Source: JAUVXJ01 sp034430275
GTDB lineage: Bacteria; Chloroflexota; Anaerolineae; UBA7937; B3-Chlor
Assembly: GCA_034430275.1 (NCBI GenBank)
Contig: DAOUEW010000196.1
Span: 1 to 22,095, forward strand
Length of the DNA: 22,095 bases
Reading direction: 5' to 3'
Position 1 is the first letter of the stretch. The number at the start of each line of letters is the position of its first letter. Positions 15,318 through 22,068 of the stretch are shown here, one piece after another. A program made the position numbers and the translations under genes. The notes beneath the pieces were generated by a model that was not told where the DNA came from, ran no database searches, and saw nothing but the letters and a program-made list of their open reading frames with translations.

Positions 15318-15983
15318 GTGGAAGCACTACAGGACATCTTCCTCAGGCTATCTGCGCTCTCGTACGTCGAATTGATGCTGGGCCTGCTCATCACCGGCAC
15401 AGTGATCCTGGTCCTGGAGGACTGGAGGTTGAACCTGTGGGCCCTGGCTGCTCAATACGTCCTCGTGGGTTTGCTTCTGGTCAGGGTGATGTCCGTGAGG
15501 GTCGCGTTGATTCAAGTGCTCATGGGGGGCTTGGTTTGCCTGATCCTCTACCTGACAGGCCAACGAGAGCACTGGGGGAGGGTGGAAGGAGCAACTCGCG
15601 ACCGTGGCGAACTCGACGTCGCTGTCCGAGACGGCTTCCTCATGAATGTGTGGTTTCGTGTGGCGGCGGCGCTGCTGGCCGCGATGCTCACCTACGCTCT
15701 GGGGAGTAGGCATCCCTTCGTTGACCAGCCACAGGGGCTCTCACAGGCCTGCTACTGGCTGGTGATCTTGGGACTGCTTATAGTAGTTCTGACCGGGGAT
15801 CCTTTCAGGGTCGGTCTGGGCCTCCTGACCTTCCAGTCTGGCTTCGGAATCCTGTTGGCCACTTTCGAGAGAAGTCTGAGCGTGACCGCACTGGTAGGGG
15901 TGGTCACCATACTCATAGCTCTCGCCGTATCTTACCTAGCGGCGACGCAGAGTGACTTCTCTTTCGAGGGCGACGGAATATGA
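15318..15983 (+). CDS. HyfE/NuoK-like polytopic membrane protein
   Basis: The 221-residue protein starts with GTG at 15318, nine bases after the previous stop. About seven hydrophobic segments are visible (near 13-32, 37-57, 60-80, 107-127, 143-158, 163-181, 186-208), with a hydrophilic loop at 82-105. Size and the pattern GLGLLTFQSGFGILLAT near 166-182 recall HyfE, the NuoK-like subunit of group 4 hydrogenases, where GxLTLENGxFL is usual. The acidic residue of that motif is replaced by Gln/Ser here. The position between a HyfB-like and a HyfF-like gene supports the call. It ends in an ATGA overlap with the next gene. Family assignment is moderate, based on topology and context. Confidence 0.6.
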   Translation: MEALQDIFLRLSALSYVELMLGLLITGTVILVLEDWRLNLWALAAQYVLVGLLLVRVMSVRVALIQVLMGGLVCLILYLTGQREHWGRVEGATRDRGELDVAVRDGFLMNVWFRVAAALLAAMLTYALGSRHPFVDQPQGLSQACYWLVILGLLIVVLTGDPFRVGLGLLTFQSGFGILLATFERSLSVTALVGVVTILIALAVSYLAATQSDFSFEGDGI

Positions 15984-17341
15984 GCCTCCTGCTGCTGATC
16001 TTCCTGCCCCTGGTTGTGGCGGGCCCGGTGTATTTCCTGAGGCGTTACTGGACGACGACTGTCTGTCTCTGTCTGGTGACGATCGTGGGTCTGATTGCGG
16101 TCTGTAGCCGTGCACCACTGGGTGAGCCTGCGTACCTGTTGGGGCGCGAGCTGGTACTGGATGACCTGAGCCGCTTCGTACTCATCTTCTGCTTCTGCCT
16201 ATGCGGTCTCATGATTCTGTATGCCTGGCGGATACCGCAGGGATGGGCTTTCTGTCCCTCTTTGTTGGCCATTCTGGGTCTCTTGAGCGGGGTGGTGATG
16301 ATTCGTACCTTTCTCATCGCGGTCCTGCTTCTGGAGATGGCAGGCTTGGTCTTCGTGTTGATGATCCATGGAAGGCGGCCCGCCGCTGCAAGCACCGCGA
16401 TGGGGTATCTGGTTGCGTTGGTCATCGCTGCGCCGTGTCTCCTCTTGGTGACCTGGTTCACGGATAGCTACGCTGTGCATCCAGAGGATCTCCTGCTCGT
16501 CCGCTTCACGGTGATTGCCGTGTCCGTCGGCTTTGGGATCCTTCTGGCAGCGGTGCCGCTCCATTCATGGCTGCCCTCGCTGATCGAGGATGTGCCCTCT
16601 ATGGTCGGGGCTTTGTCGATCTGCGTATTCGGCCAGGTTTGTCTGGCCCTGCTGATCCGTGTCCTGAACGACAACCCGTGGTTGGTGGTAGACTCGCCCA
16701 TTCTGTCGGTGATCTCCATCTCCGGTCTGTTGACAGCGCTAGTGGGGGGCCTCCTCGCCTTCGCACAACGCCACCCGCGTCGAATGCTGGCCTACGCTGC
16801 CATCGCCGATATGGGCTTCGTCCTGGTGGCCCTGGGGACGGGGTCGCTGCCTGGAATCACGGGCGCTCTGGCGCACACAGCGAATCGCGCCCTGGCCGTT
16901 CTCCTGGTGGCCATGAGTCTGGGTTCGCTTCGCAGCTATCTGGGCGAAGGTTCGGTGTCCTCACTGGGCGAAGCGGTGCGAAGGATACCAGGAGGGGTGA
17001 CAGGATACCTCCTCGGCGGGCTGGCCCTGGGGGGCTTCCCGCTCTTCGGGGGCTTCGCCAGCCGGTGGTTGGTGTACCGCACCCTCGGTCTCCGAGAACC
17101 TGTCTGGCTGTTCACACTCGTCTTCTCCGGTCTCTGCGTGGTGTTGGGGTACATCAGATCTGTGTCCGGGATGCTGCAAGGCTCGGCAGATGTGGAAGCA
17201 CGGCGGGAGCCGTGGCTGGTGACTCTGCTCATCCTTGGCCTGGCCGGTGTGTCCCTGATCTTGGGGCTGTTTCCCGGACTGCTCGTGGCACCACTGGAGA
17301 GTGTAGTACAGGGAATGGCCCTCATCAGCCGGGTGCCCTGA
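15980..17341 (+). CDS. NuoN/HyfF-like proton-translocating-type membrane protein
   Basis: The 453-residue protein has about 13-14 membrane segments. It carries the TM5 glutamate (E119 in AVLLLEMAGL), the TM7 region GFGILLAAVPLHSWLPSLIED (184-204), the TM8 region FAQRHPRRMLAYAAIADMGF (261-280) and the later HTANRALAVLLV. The overall match to NuoN/NuoM/HyfF proteins is clear. The normally conserved TM7 lysine, five residues before the Pro of PLHSW, is Leu (L188), and the TM8 Lys is Arg (R267). The Glu is kept here but lost in the first gene of the operon. The start ATG overlaps the preceding stop (ATGA), so translation is coupled. No quinone-site (NuoH) or Fe-S subunit genes lie nearby. Confidence 0.82.
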   Translation: MSLLLLIFLPLVVAGPVYFLRRYWTTTVCLCLVTIVGLIAVCSRAPLGEPAYLLGRELVLDDLSRFVLIFCFCLCGLMILYAWRIPQGWAFCPSLLAILGLLSGVVMIRTFLIAVLLLEMAGLVFVLMIHGRRPAAASTAMGYLVALVIAAPCLLLVTWFTDSYAVHPEDLLLVRFTVIAVSVGFGILLAAVPLHSWLPSLIEDVPSMVGALSICVFGQVCLALLIRVLNDNPWLVVDSPILSVISISGLLTALVGGLLAFAQRHPRRMLAYAAIADMGFVLVALGTGSLPGITGALAHTANRALAVLLVAMSLGSLRSYLGEGSVSSLGEAVRRIPGGVTGYLLGGLALGGFPLFGGFASRWLVYRTLGLREPVWLFTLVFSGLCVVLGYIRSVSGMLQGSADVEARREPWLVTLLILGLAGVSLILGLFPGLLVAPLESVVQGMALISRVP

Positions 17342-17530
17342 GGTCTGTTGCCTCTGCGCCGCGCCTTGTGCGGGGCTGGCGATGCGGCACAGTCTCCCTC
17401 AAGTCTCCTATGACCTCTGAAACCACTACCAGAAGACGGAATGGAGCACCAACTCCATCCCCTGGAAGACGCACGAGAGGTTTTCCTCTGCGACAGAGGA
17501 GTTGCGCATTGGTTGTGGAACTCACCACCC

Positions 17531-17559
17531 TTGCCGAGGCCTGGGCGCGTTGGTATAAT
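17531..17559 (+). promoter_or_regulatory. sigma70-type promoter with consensus -10, almost leaderless
   Basis: TTGCCG (17531-17536, 4 of 6) and TATAAT (17554-17559, 6 of 6) have a 17-base spacer. The predicted start at about 17566-17569 leaves only 2-5 bases before the ATG at 17571, and no Shine-Dalgarno is present. The preceding stretch from 17342 holds two small inverted repeats (ATGGAG/CTCCAT around 17441-17458, TCCTCTG/CAGAGGA at 17484-17500) and no gene that I can support. Confidence 0.75.
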
Positions 17560-17570
17560 ACCGTCCGCAA

Positions 17571-18356
17571 ATGGAGCAGCTTCGACCGCCGGTGGCCGAG
17601 AATGTTCGGGAGACGTCTATCGCGGTGGCCAAGCAGGGTCTGAAGGTCATGTTCGTAGCCCACCCCGACTCCTGCCGCGTCTGTCGGGGCCTGCAAGGGC
17701 GCATCTTCGATCCACTAGAGGCTCCTCCTGTGCCGCTGGACGAGTGCCTGACACCTCCCTGCCGGTGCCGGTACGAATGGTATGACCCACAGTTGGTGAT
17801 CTCGAAGCTGCTGGGCGCCGGTGTAGACGCAGTCAAAGGGAAGAGGTTGGACGAAGCCAGGGATCTCCTGTACCAGGTGATCGATCTGGACGAGCACAAC
17901 GAGAAGGCCTGGTTGTGGCTGAGTGGCGTGGTGGAAGGGATAGACGGGCGGATCGTATGCCTCGAGAATGTTCTGGCGATCAACCCCCGGAACGGCCTCG
18001 CGGCAGAGGGTCTGCGCTATCTGAGGTCCGAGAGGCGGGCACAGGGGACTGGGGAGCAAACGGCCCGGAAGATCAGAGCGGCCAGAGATGCGATCGATCA
18101 CATCCGATTGAGGAGGTCAAAGGTGATCACTCTGAGGGAATCGCCGCCTGTCCCCGACAAGCGTGCCCAGACGCCCGTGGTGAGCCGCTCAGTCGCGCGT
18201 GCGCGTCCAGTGAGCCAATCCGTAGCAAGGCCAGCGGCGAGAGAAAGCGCGCCGGCGGTGAGCTTCACCGCGGTCTTCCTTAGCGTGCTCCTGGTGGTGT
18301 TGCTTCTCTTGCTGATGCTGGCAGCTCTGGTGTACGTCGGTAACTTGCTGAGGTAG
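17571..18356 (+). CDS. tail-anchored protein with Cys-rich domain and TPR-like repeats
   Basis: The 261-residue protein has three parts. Residues 28-72 hold C35, C38, C59, C64 and C66 in the pattern CxxC...PPCRC. This resembles a treble-clef-like zinc site and the C-terminal motif of Mu gpF-type phage head proteins. Residues 84-153 form TPR-like helices with AWLWLSGVVEG and CLENVLAINPRNGLAAEGLRYL, a signature I associate with Chloroflexota. Residues 180-230 are Arg/Ser/Ala-rich, followed by one transmembrane helix (about 233-257) at the extreme C-terminus, so the bulk should be cytoplasmic. The function is unknown. It is first in a close-spaced group with the next two genes (3-base and 31-base gaps). 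Confidence 0.75.
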   Translation: MEQLRPPVAENVRETSIAVAKQGLKVMFVAHPDSCRVCRGLQGRIFDPLEAPPVPLDECLTPPCRCRYEWYDPQLVISKLLGAGVDAVKGKRLDEARDLLYQVIDLDEHNEKAWLWLSGVVEGIDGRIVCLENVLAINPRNGLAAEGLRYLRSERRAQGTGEQTARKIRAARDAIDHIRLRRSKVITLRESPPVPDKRAQTPVVSRSVARARPVSQSVARPAARESAPAVSFTAVFLSVLLVVLLLLLMLAALVYVGNLLR

Positions 18357-18359
18357 GGT

Positions 18360-19076
18360 ATGAAATCCAGATCCAGACTTGCTCTGACGATAGGCGGCAT
18401 AGCGGGAGCGTCGTTGCTCGCATTCTGCTGTGGGTTGGTGTTCACGGTTTTGGTCATCGTTCCGGCCAGAGAGGGCGGGGTAGTGCTGCCCCAAACGACC
18501 GGCGAAGCTACAATCGTGGCCTCGCCTTCAGTTGGTGTTGGCCCCATCGTCCTCAGAACACCTGTGATCCCCTCGCCCACGCCCACTTTCTCCATCATCC
18601 TGGCCACGCCCACACCTCGAGATGTGGTCTCGACTCCATCGCCCTCGAGTCCATCGCCCTCGGCGTCGGCCACACCTGAACAGCGGCCTACCAACGCGCC
18701 GTCGCCTACGCCAACGCCTCGCTTCCCTTTCTTCTACGTGCAGGGAAGCAGAGTGGAGGAGTTGCAGTGCGCCCACCCGTATCTTCAGGGCTGGGTGAGA
18801 GACGCCGACGGTGCTCCCCTGAACGGCGTCACCGTCCAGTGGCAATACTGGAACAAAGCGGAGCACGCCATCAGCGGCGATCCTCAGTACCTGTGGCAGG
18901 ACGGCGAGTTCAAGTTCACCTACTACGCCCAGAACCCTCACACGGAGACCGACTTCGTGATGCAGGTTGTGGAGAACGCGGACAATCCAGTCCCTCTCTC
19001 CGAGCCGCTGGTCATCCACTACGCGGGCTGCGGCACCATGGGCCAGATCACGAACATCGTCTTCAAGCAGCGATAG
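18360..19076 (+). CDS. membrane-anchored surface protein with Ser/Thr/Pro stalk and beta-sandwich-like domain
   Basis: The 238-residue protein has a single N-terminal hydrophobic helix (about 8-34) after positive residues, so the rest should face outside. The AFCC stretch is a poor lipobox. Residues 50-122 form a low-complexity linker of Pro, Ser and Thr (SPTPT, TPTPR, PSPTPTP), typical of cell-surface stalks. The C-terminal domain (123-238) contains LQGWVRDADGAPLNGVTVQW, which fits carboxypeptidase-regulatory-like or Ig-like beta-sandwich modules. Its two cysteines (C137, C224) could form a disulfide. It follows the previous stop by three bases, with GAGGTAG overlapping that stop as a possible ribosome binding site. 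Ligand and role are unknown. Confidence 0.75.
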   Translation: MKSRSRLALTIGGIAGASLLAFCCGLVFTVLVIVPAREGGVVLPQTTGEATIVASPSVGVGPIVLRTPVIPSPTPTFSIILATPTPRDVVSTPSPSSPSPSASATPEQRPTNAPSPTPTPRFPFFYVQGSRVEELQCAHPYLQGWVRDADGAPLNGVTVQWQYWNKAEHAISGDPQYLWQDGEFKFTYYAQNPHTETDFVMQVVENADNPVPLSEPLVIHYAGCGTMGQITNIVFKQR

Positions 19077-19107
19077 GCGACACTGCTGCCGAAGTAAGAG
19101 GTTCTCC

Positions 19108-19614
19108 ATGGATACTAGCGGAGAGTGGCGCATACTGTCCGAGCCCTCTAGCCCTCAGCCCAGACGGGACAGAGAAGGCTTGAGCGGCGGTTTCTGGCTG
19201 GAGGACGAGGACCCGCAGGAGATCATCGCCCGTGACGAGGCCACCATGGCCGAGTTGGGCATAGACCCTGGGGAGTTGGCACGCAAGCTGGCGTGGGTGG
19301 TGGAGCTGTCTCGCCAGGAAGAGTTCTACTGCAAGACCTTCGGCAATGACAGGTTCATTATCTCCAGCGTCTACTACCGGATGGTGGTGCCTTGCCCCCT
19401 CTGCAACGGTGGAAGCGGCAACGGCGAGTTGCTCATTGTCGACAAGGTGAGTGGCCAGGGAATCTACTTCCCCTCCATGATGCCTCACCTGATACTCGCT
19501 CACCACTTCTTCGAAAGCCCGCACTCTTCCTATCGGGTAGACCCGGAGGAGGCAAACGCGGTGCTCGAGCACTTCGTTGTGCCAGACGACTTCGTCTACC
19601 CTCCCCAGACGTAG
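19108..19614 (+). CDS. hypothetical protein with CxxC and histidine cluster
   Basis: The 168-residue soluble protein is of unrecognised family. The frame is open upstream to 18967, but that part is out-of-frame sequence of the preceding gene. The ATG at 19108 has AAGAGG (19096-19101) six bases upstream and is chosen. The first 35 residues are polar and probably flexible. The core has a helical, acidic part (DEATMAELGIDPGELARKLA), then VVPCPLCNGGSGNGELLIVD with C96 and C99. HLILAHHFFE follows, with H127, H132 and H133, suggesting one metal site, possibly zinc. No signal peptide or membrane helix is seen. It is probably in one transcript with the two upstream genes, and it converges on the membrane protein gene 15 bases further on. 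Confidence 0.7.
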   Translation: MDTSGEWRILSEPSSPQPRRDREGLSGGFWLEDEDPQEIIARDEATMAELGIDPGELARKLAWVVELSRQEEFYCKTFGNDRFIISSVYYRMVVPCPLCNGGSGNGELLIVDKVSGQGIYFPSMMPHLILAHHFFESPHSSYRVDPEEANAVLEHFVVPDDFVYPPQT

Positions 19615-19629
19615 GGATGAGTCGTACCC

Positions 19630-20529
19630 TCAGACCGCTGGCCCGTTGTGCTGCCCGAAGTACCGCCTGGAGTAGGCGATCAACCCCAGCGTGACCAGCA
19701 GCGGTATCCCGGCCAGCGCGGCAAAGTGAGTGCCGTGCAAGGGTATTCCCCCCAGTGCTTCCATCTCCAAGGGCGCGAACCTCATCTGCGACAGGATGTC
19801 TGCGAGAGTCGACCTCGATAGTGCCGCGATGGAAGAGAAGGAGAGAAAGCCCCAGTAGAGAAGCGCTCCCCACCACGCCCAGCCTCTCAACGTCAGCAGC
19901 CCCCAGATCAGCCCCACCAAGATGAGAATATGGAAGAGCGGGAACACGCCGTTGAAGAGGATGAGCACGTGCAGGACCGCGATGGTCAATCCCAAAATCG
20001 CGCAGACTACTAGCACAGGAAGCGGCACGTCTTCGATCCAAGGGGACGTGGGGTCCCTGGCCTCAAAGGTGAGCCTGACATCCCTGCTCCTGTAGAAACG
20101 AATGAGCAGTCCCGGCACGACGGCGTATGACAGGGCCAGGGCTACGATTGCGACCATGGCGGTGAACAGGGACAACCCCTTGGATGTGACCAACACGAAC
20201 AAGAAGGCGACCAGAAGAGGGATGCCCGCGACGAGCCAGAACCCCAGGAGCGTTAGTGAGACGGTCCTGGCCCAGCGGAGTCTCTTCACGTGCCCGTATC
20301 CAAGAGGGACGGCTACTATAGCGATGAGATAGTAGCCTACAATCTGGGCAGCGATGTTGGCGAACATGAACGAGCCAAAGCCAAAGCCCTCGTAGTGAAA
20401 GCGACCGCCTTCGGAGAAGAGATAGAAGCAATACATCTCGAGCGGTCCTGTGAAGGCCATAGCCACCCCCACTAGCAGCAGAATGGCCCCGAAGAGGACG
20501 AGGATCGGTGTCCGGTCTCTGTAGTCCAT
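19630..20529 (-). CDS. polytopic membrane protein of unknown function
   Basis: The 299-residue protein has about eight strongly hydrophobic segments (near 7-27, 53-75, 88-114, 120-142, 168-192, 193-214, 217-240 and 265-285) and a charged loop at about 144-166 (RFYRSRDVRLTFEARDPTSP). I do not recognise the family. There is no signal peptide distinct from the first helix, no catalytic motif and no transporter signature. The ATG at 20529 follows a good Shine-Dalgarno (AAGGAG, six bases upstream on the minus strand). Its 3' end is 15 bases from the convergent gene with no room for a separate terminator. Confidence 0.75.
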   Translation of the reverse strand: MDYRDRTPILVLFGAILLLVGVAMAFTGPLEMYCFYLFSEGGRFHYEGFGFGSFMFANIAAQIVGYYLIAIVAVPLGYGHVKRLRWARTVSLTLLGFWLVAGIPLLVAFLFVLVTSKGLSLFTAMVAIVALALSYAVVPGLLIRFYRSRDVRLTFEARDPTSPWIEDVPLPVLVVCAILGLTIAVLHVLILFNGVFPLFHILILVGLIWGLLTLRGWAWWGALLYWGFLSFSSIAALSRSTLADILSQMRFAPLEMEALGGIPLHGTHFAALAGIPLLVTLGLIAYSRRYFGQHNGPAV

Positions 20530-20660
20530 GCTGCACTCCTTTCCAGGGCTGGCCGCATGCGCGTCGCCCCAGCCAGGTATTCTATATCAACCAACTGTTA
20601 CAGGGCGATGACACAGCCATTATCGTATTGCGAGGAATTGTTACTCGGCAAGGCGCCGAC

Positions 20661-20900
20661 GGCGTTGGCCGCTGGCCCTCGACCGGCAGTTCACCGCTGC
20701 TGGAGAGGCGTCCGAACAAGGTGTCACCTGCTTGGAGTCCGGAGGGCAAGCAGATCGCCTTCCTGTCGAACTACGCGGGCAGGTGGGAGTTCTACGTCAT
20801 GGACGCCGACGGGACTAATCAGAGGAAGATCCTGGGGAACTTCACCGAGCAGTTGAGCATCTACTACACGGGAGGCAACGAGAGGGTTCTCTCCTGGGGT
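20661..20900 (+). pseudogene. remnant of a PD40/TolB-type beta-propeller protein gene
   Basis: One reading frame contains VSPAWSPEGKQIAF at 20721-20762, then LSNYAGRWEFYVMDADGTNQRKIL and ending ERVLSWG near 20900. This is a clear WD40-like PD40 repeat (consensus xPxWSPDGxxIAFxSxRxGxxxIYVMxADGxNxxxLT). Only one blade, a partial preceding linker and an end-of-protein-like tail remain, whereas intact members have several blades and usually a signal peptide or membrane anchor. The open frame extends from 20508 to 21083, but its start overlaps the 5' end of the minus-strand gene. The flanking residues look non-coding and there is no promoter or ribosome binding site. A decayed gene is the best reading. 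Confidence 0.65.
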
Positions 20901-21046
20901 GCGCAGGTCCGGAAGCTCCCGTCCTGGGGTTGTACGGGGGACCGCCAGTCGTACAGGGGCCAGGGGTGCTCGCATCCACGTGCGCTGGCTGGCACACCCT
21001 TTCTCGATAGACCTCCACTCAGTAAACGGCTCTGGAAGCCTGTGGC

Positions 21047-21070
21047 AGGGGCACGGTTGGCCGTGCCCCT
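21047..21070. repeat. REP-like palindrome, 10-bp perfect stem
   Basis: AGGGGCACGG (21047-21056) pairs perfectly with CCGTGCCCCT (21061-21070) around TTGG. There is no T-run on either side. GC-rich palindromes of this AGGGGC...GCCCCT type occur as dispersed intergenic repeats in several bacterial lineages. Whether it is repeated elsewhere in this genome cannot be seen from the window. Confidence 0.6.
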
Positions 21071-21176
21071 ACCGCTTCTCTGAGTCTCAGACGAGCCTCG
21101 CAGTGTGCCGTATCCATGCTCTCCTCAGCCGTCGCCTCGAATCAGTGGGCGGACGACCTCTGATGTGGCATTGAAC

Positions 21177-21199
21177 GGAGCAGGGTTCAAAGCTGCTCC
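21177..21199. repeat. REP-like palindrome, GGAGCAG/CTGCTCC
   Basis: GGAGCAG (21177-21183) pairs with CTGCTCC (21193-21199) around a 9-base loop containing TTCAA. The layout (GGAGCAG, loop with TTCAA, CTGCTCCTAC) resembles dispersed intergenic palindromes. It lies about 105 bases after the other palindrome and has no T-run. Confidence 0.5.
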
Positions 21200-21388
21200 T
21201 ACGCCTGGCGCCGGCCCGAAGGACAGGCCGTGCACTTGTACTACTTCCCAACGCCCTCCCTCAACATGATCCCGTTGGCCCATCGTCGCAAACCGCTGGG
21301 GTCGTGCGATCGGTGCAGTGGCGGCGTCAAAGGTCTTCGGGCATAATGGAGGCGCGGGCTCATCCGCCTGGTTGCGGTGCCGTTGATG

Positions 21389-21417
21389 TTGCCAGAGCCG
21401 GTGTTCTGTGATCTAAA
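21389..21417 (+). promoter_or_regulatory. possible promoter of the nitroreductase gene
   Basis: TTGCCA (21389-21394, 5 of 6) and TCTAAA (21412-21417, 4 of 6) have a 17-base spacer and would give a leader of about 23 bases. A CATAAT at 21342-21347 is another -10 candidate but lacks a good -35. Confidence 0.4.
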
Positions 21418-21446
21418 CGCAGCATCTGTCAGAGGAGGAGTGCAGC

Positions 21447-22013
21447 ATGGAAACCATGGAAGCCATCCGCAAGAGGAAAAGCCTTAAGAACTGCCTCTCC
21501 GGGCGAGAGATCGAACGGGAGAAACTGGAGCAAGTCCTGGAGGCGGCCCGGCTGGCTCCCTCGGCCAGGAACAGGCAGCCGTGGCGCTTCGTGGTGGTGC
21601 AGGGCAAGGAGAACGTAGAGAGAGTGGCCAACAAGGCCTTTGTGGGGTTCGCCCAGGGCAATCTGGTGGTCAAGGAAGCCAACGTTCTCATCTTTGTCTT
21701 CGCCAATCACGAGGAGAACCTCATGCCGGACGGGGCGTTCTTCTACCCTCTCGATGTGGGGCTGGCCTTTGAGAACCTGCTGCTGGCGGCCACCGACTTG
21801 GGGTTGGTGACTCACCCCATGGCCGCTGTGGACCGGTCTGAGCTCAAGAAGGTGCTGGGGGTTCCCGAGGGAGAGAGATTCATCATCGCTACCCCCCTGG
21901 CCTACCCGGCTGAGGATTCCTACGATGAGGCGGTCAAGGAGAGGCGCGAGTCGAGCACCCGGAAGCGCCTTTCGGAGATAGTGTATATGAACGAATGGGG
22001 TAAGCCATTCTAG
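21447..22013 (+). CDS. nitroreductase-family FMN-dependent oxidoreductase
   Basis: The 188-residue protein has the family's flavin-binding pattern: IRKRKSLKN at 7-15 (usually RxSxRxF), LAPSARNRQPWRFVVV at 36-51, FYPLDVGLAFENLLLAATDLGL in the central helix region, and a C-terminal basic stretch. Members use NAD(P)H to reduce nitro compounds, quinones or flavins, or act in dehalogenation and cofactor pathways; the natural substrate here is not deducible. The first motif is atypical: the Arg and aromatic residue are replaced by Lys and Cys/Asn. The ATG at 21447 follows GAGGAGG (21432-21438); a second ATG three codons later is possible. It is a single gene closed by its own terminator. Confidence 0.88.
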   Translation: METMEAIRKRKSLKNCLSGREIEREKLEQVLEAARLAPSARNRQPWRFVVVQGKENVERVANKAFVGFAQGNLVVKEANVLIFVFANHEENLMPDGAFFYPLDVGLAFENLLLAATDLGLVTHPMAAVDRSELKKVLGVPEGERFIIATPLAYPAEDSYDEAVKERRESSTRKRLSEIVYMNEWGKPF

Positions 22014-22039
22014 ACTCCCTCGGCTGGAGGTAGTACAAG

Positions 22040-22068
22040 AAGGGGCCGGAGGGAATCCGGCCCCTTTT
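22040..22068 (+). terminator. intrinsic terminator after the nitroreductase gene
   Basis: AAGGGGCCGGA (22040-22050) pairs with TCCGGCCCCTT (22056-22066) around a GGGAA loop, and the stem runs into TTTT. It lies 26 bases after the stop codon. Confidence 0.88.

Larger units (their letters stand above)
20901..21446. other. gene-poor interval with REP-like palindromes
   Basis: I find no convincing gene in this stretch. It contains the 3' decay product of the propeller gene, two palindromes listed separately (21047-21070 and 21177-21199), and the promoter region of the nitroreductase gene. Open frames here are short, and their translations lack recognisable protein character. Confidence 0.6.

Noticed and set aside
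16567..17643. 358-codon plus-strand frame overlapping the NuoN-like gene
   Set aside because: It is an alternate-frame shadow of the NuoN-like coding sequence. Its translation is Gly/Arg/Ser-rich with no family features, and it runs across the following intergenic promoter.
18098..19133. Two long minus-strand frames opposite the stalk-protein gene
   Set aside because: Their Gly/Val/Arg repeats are mirror images of the Pro/Ser/Thr codons on the plus strand. The plus frame has the membrane anchor, the domain structure and the operon context.
20508..21083. 191-codon frame as an intact beta-propeller protein
   Set aside because: Its start overlaps the 5' end of the minus-strand gene. It has no ribosome binding site, and only one propeller blade is recognisable, so it is treated as a pseudogene fragment.
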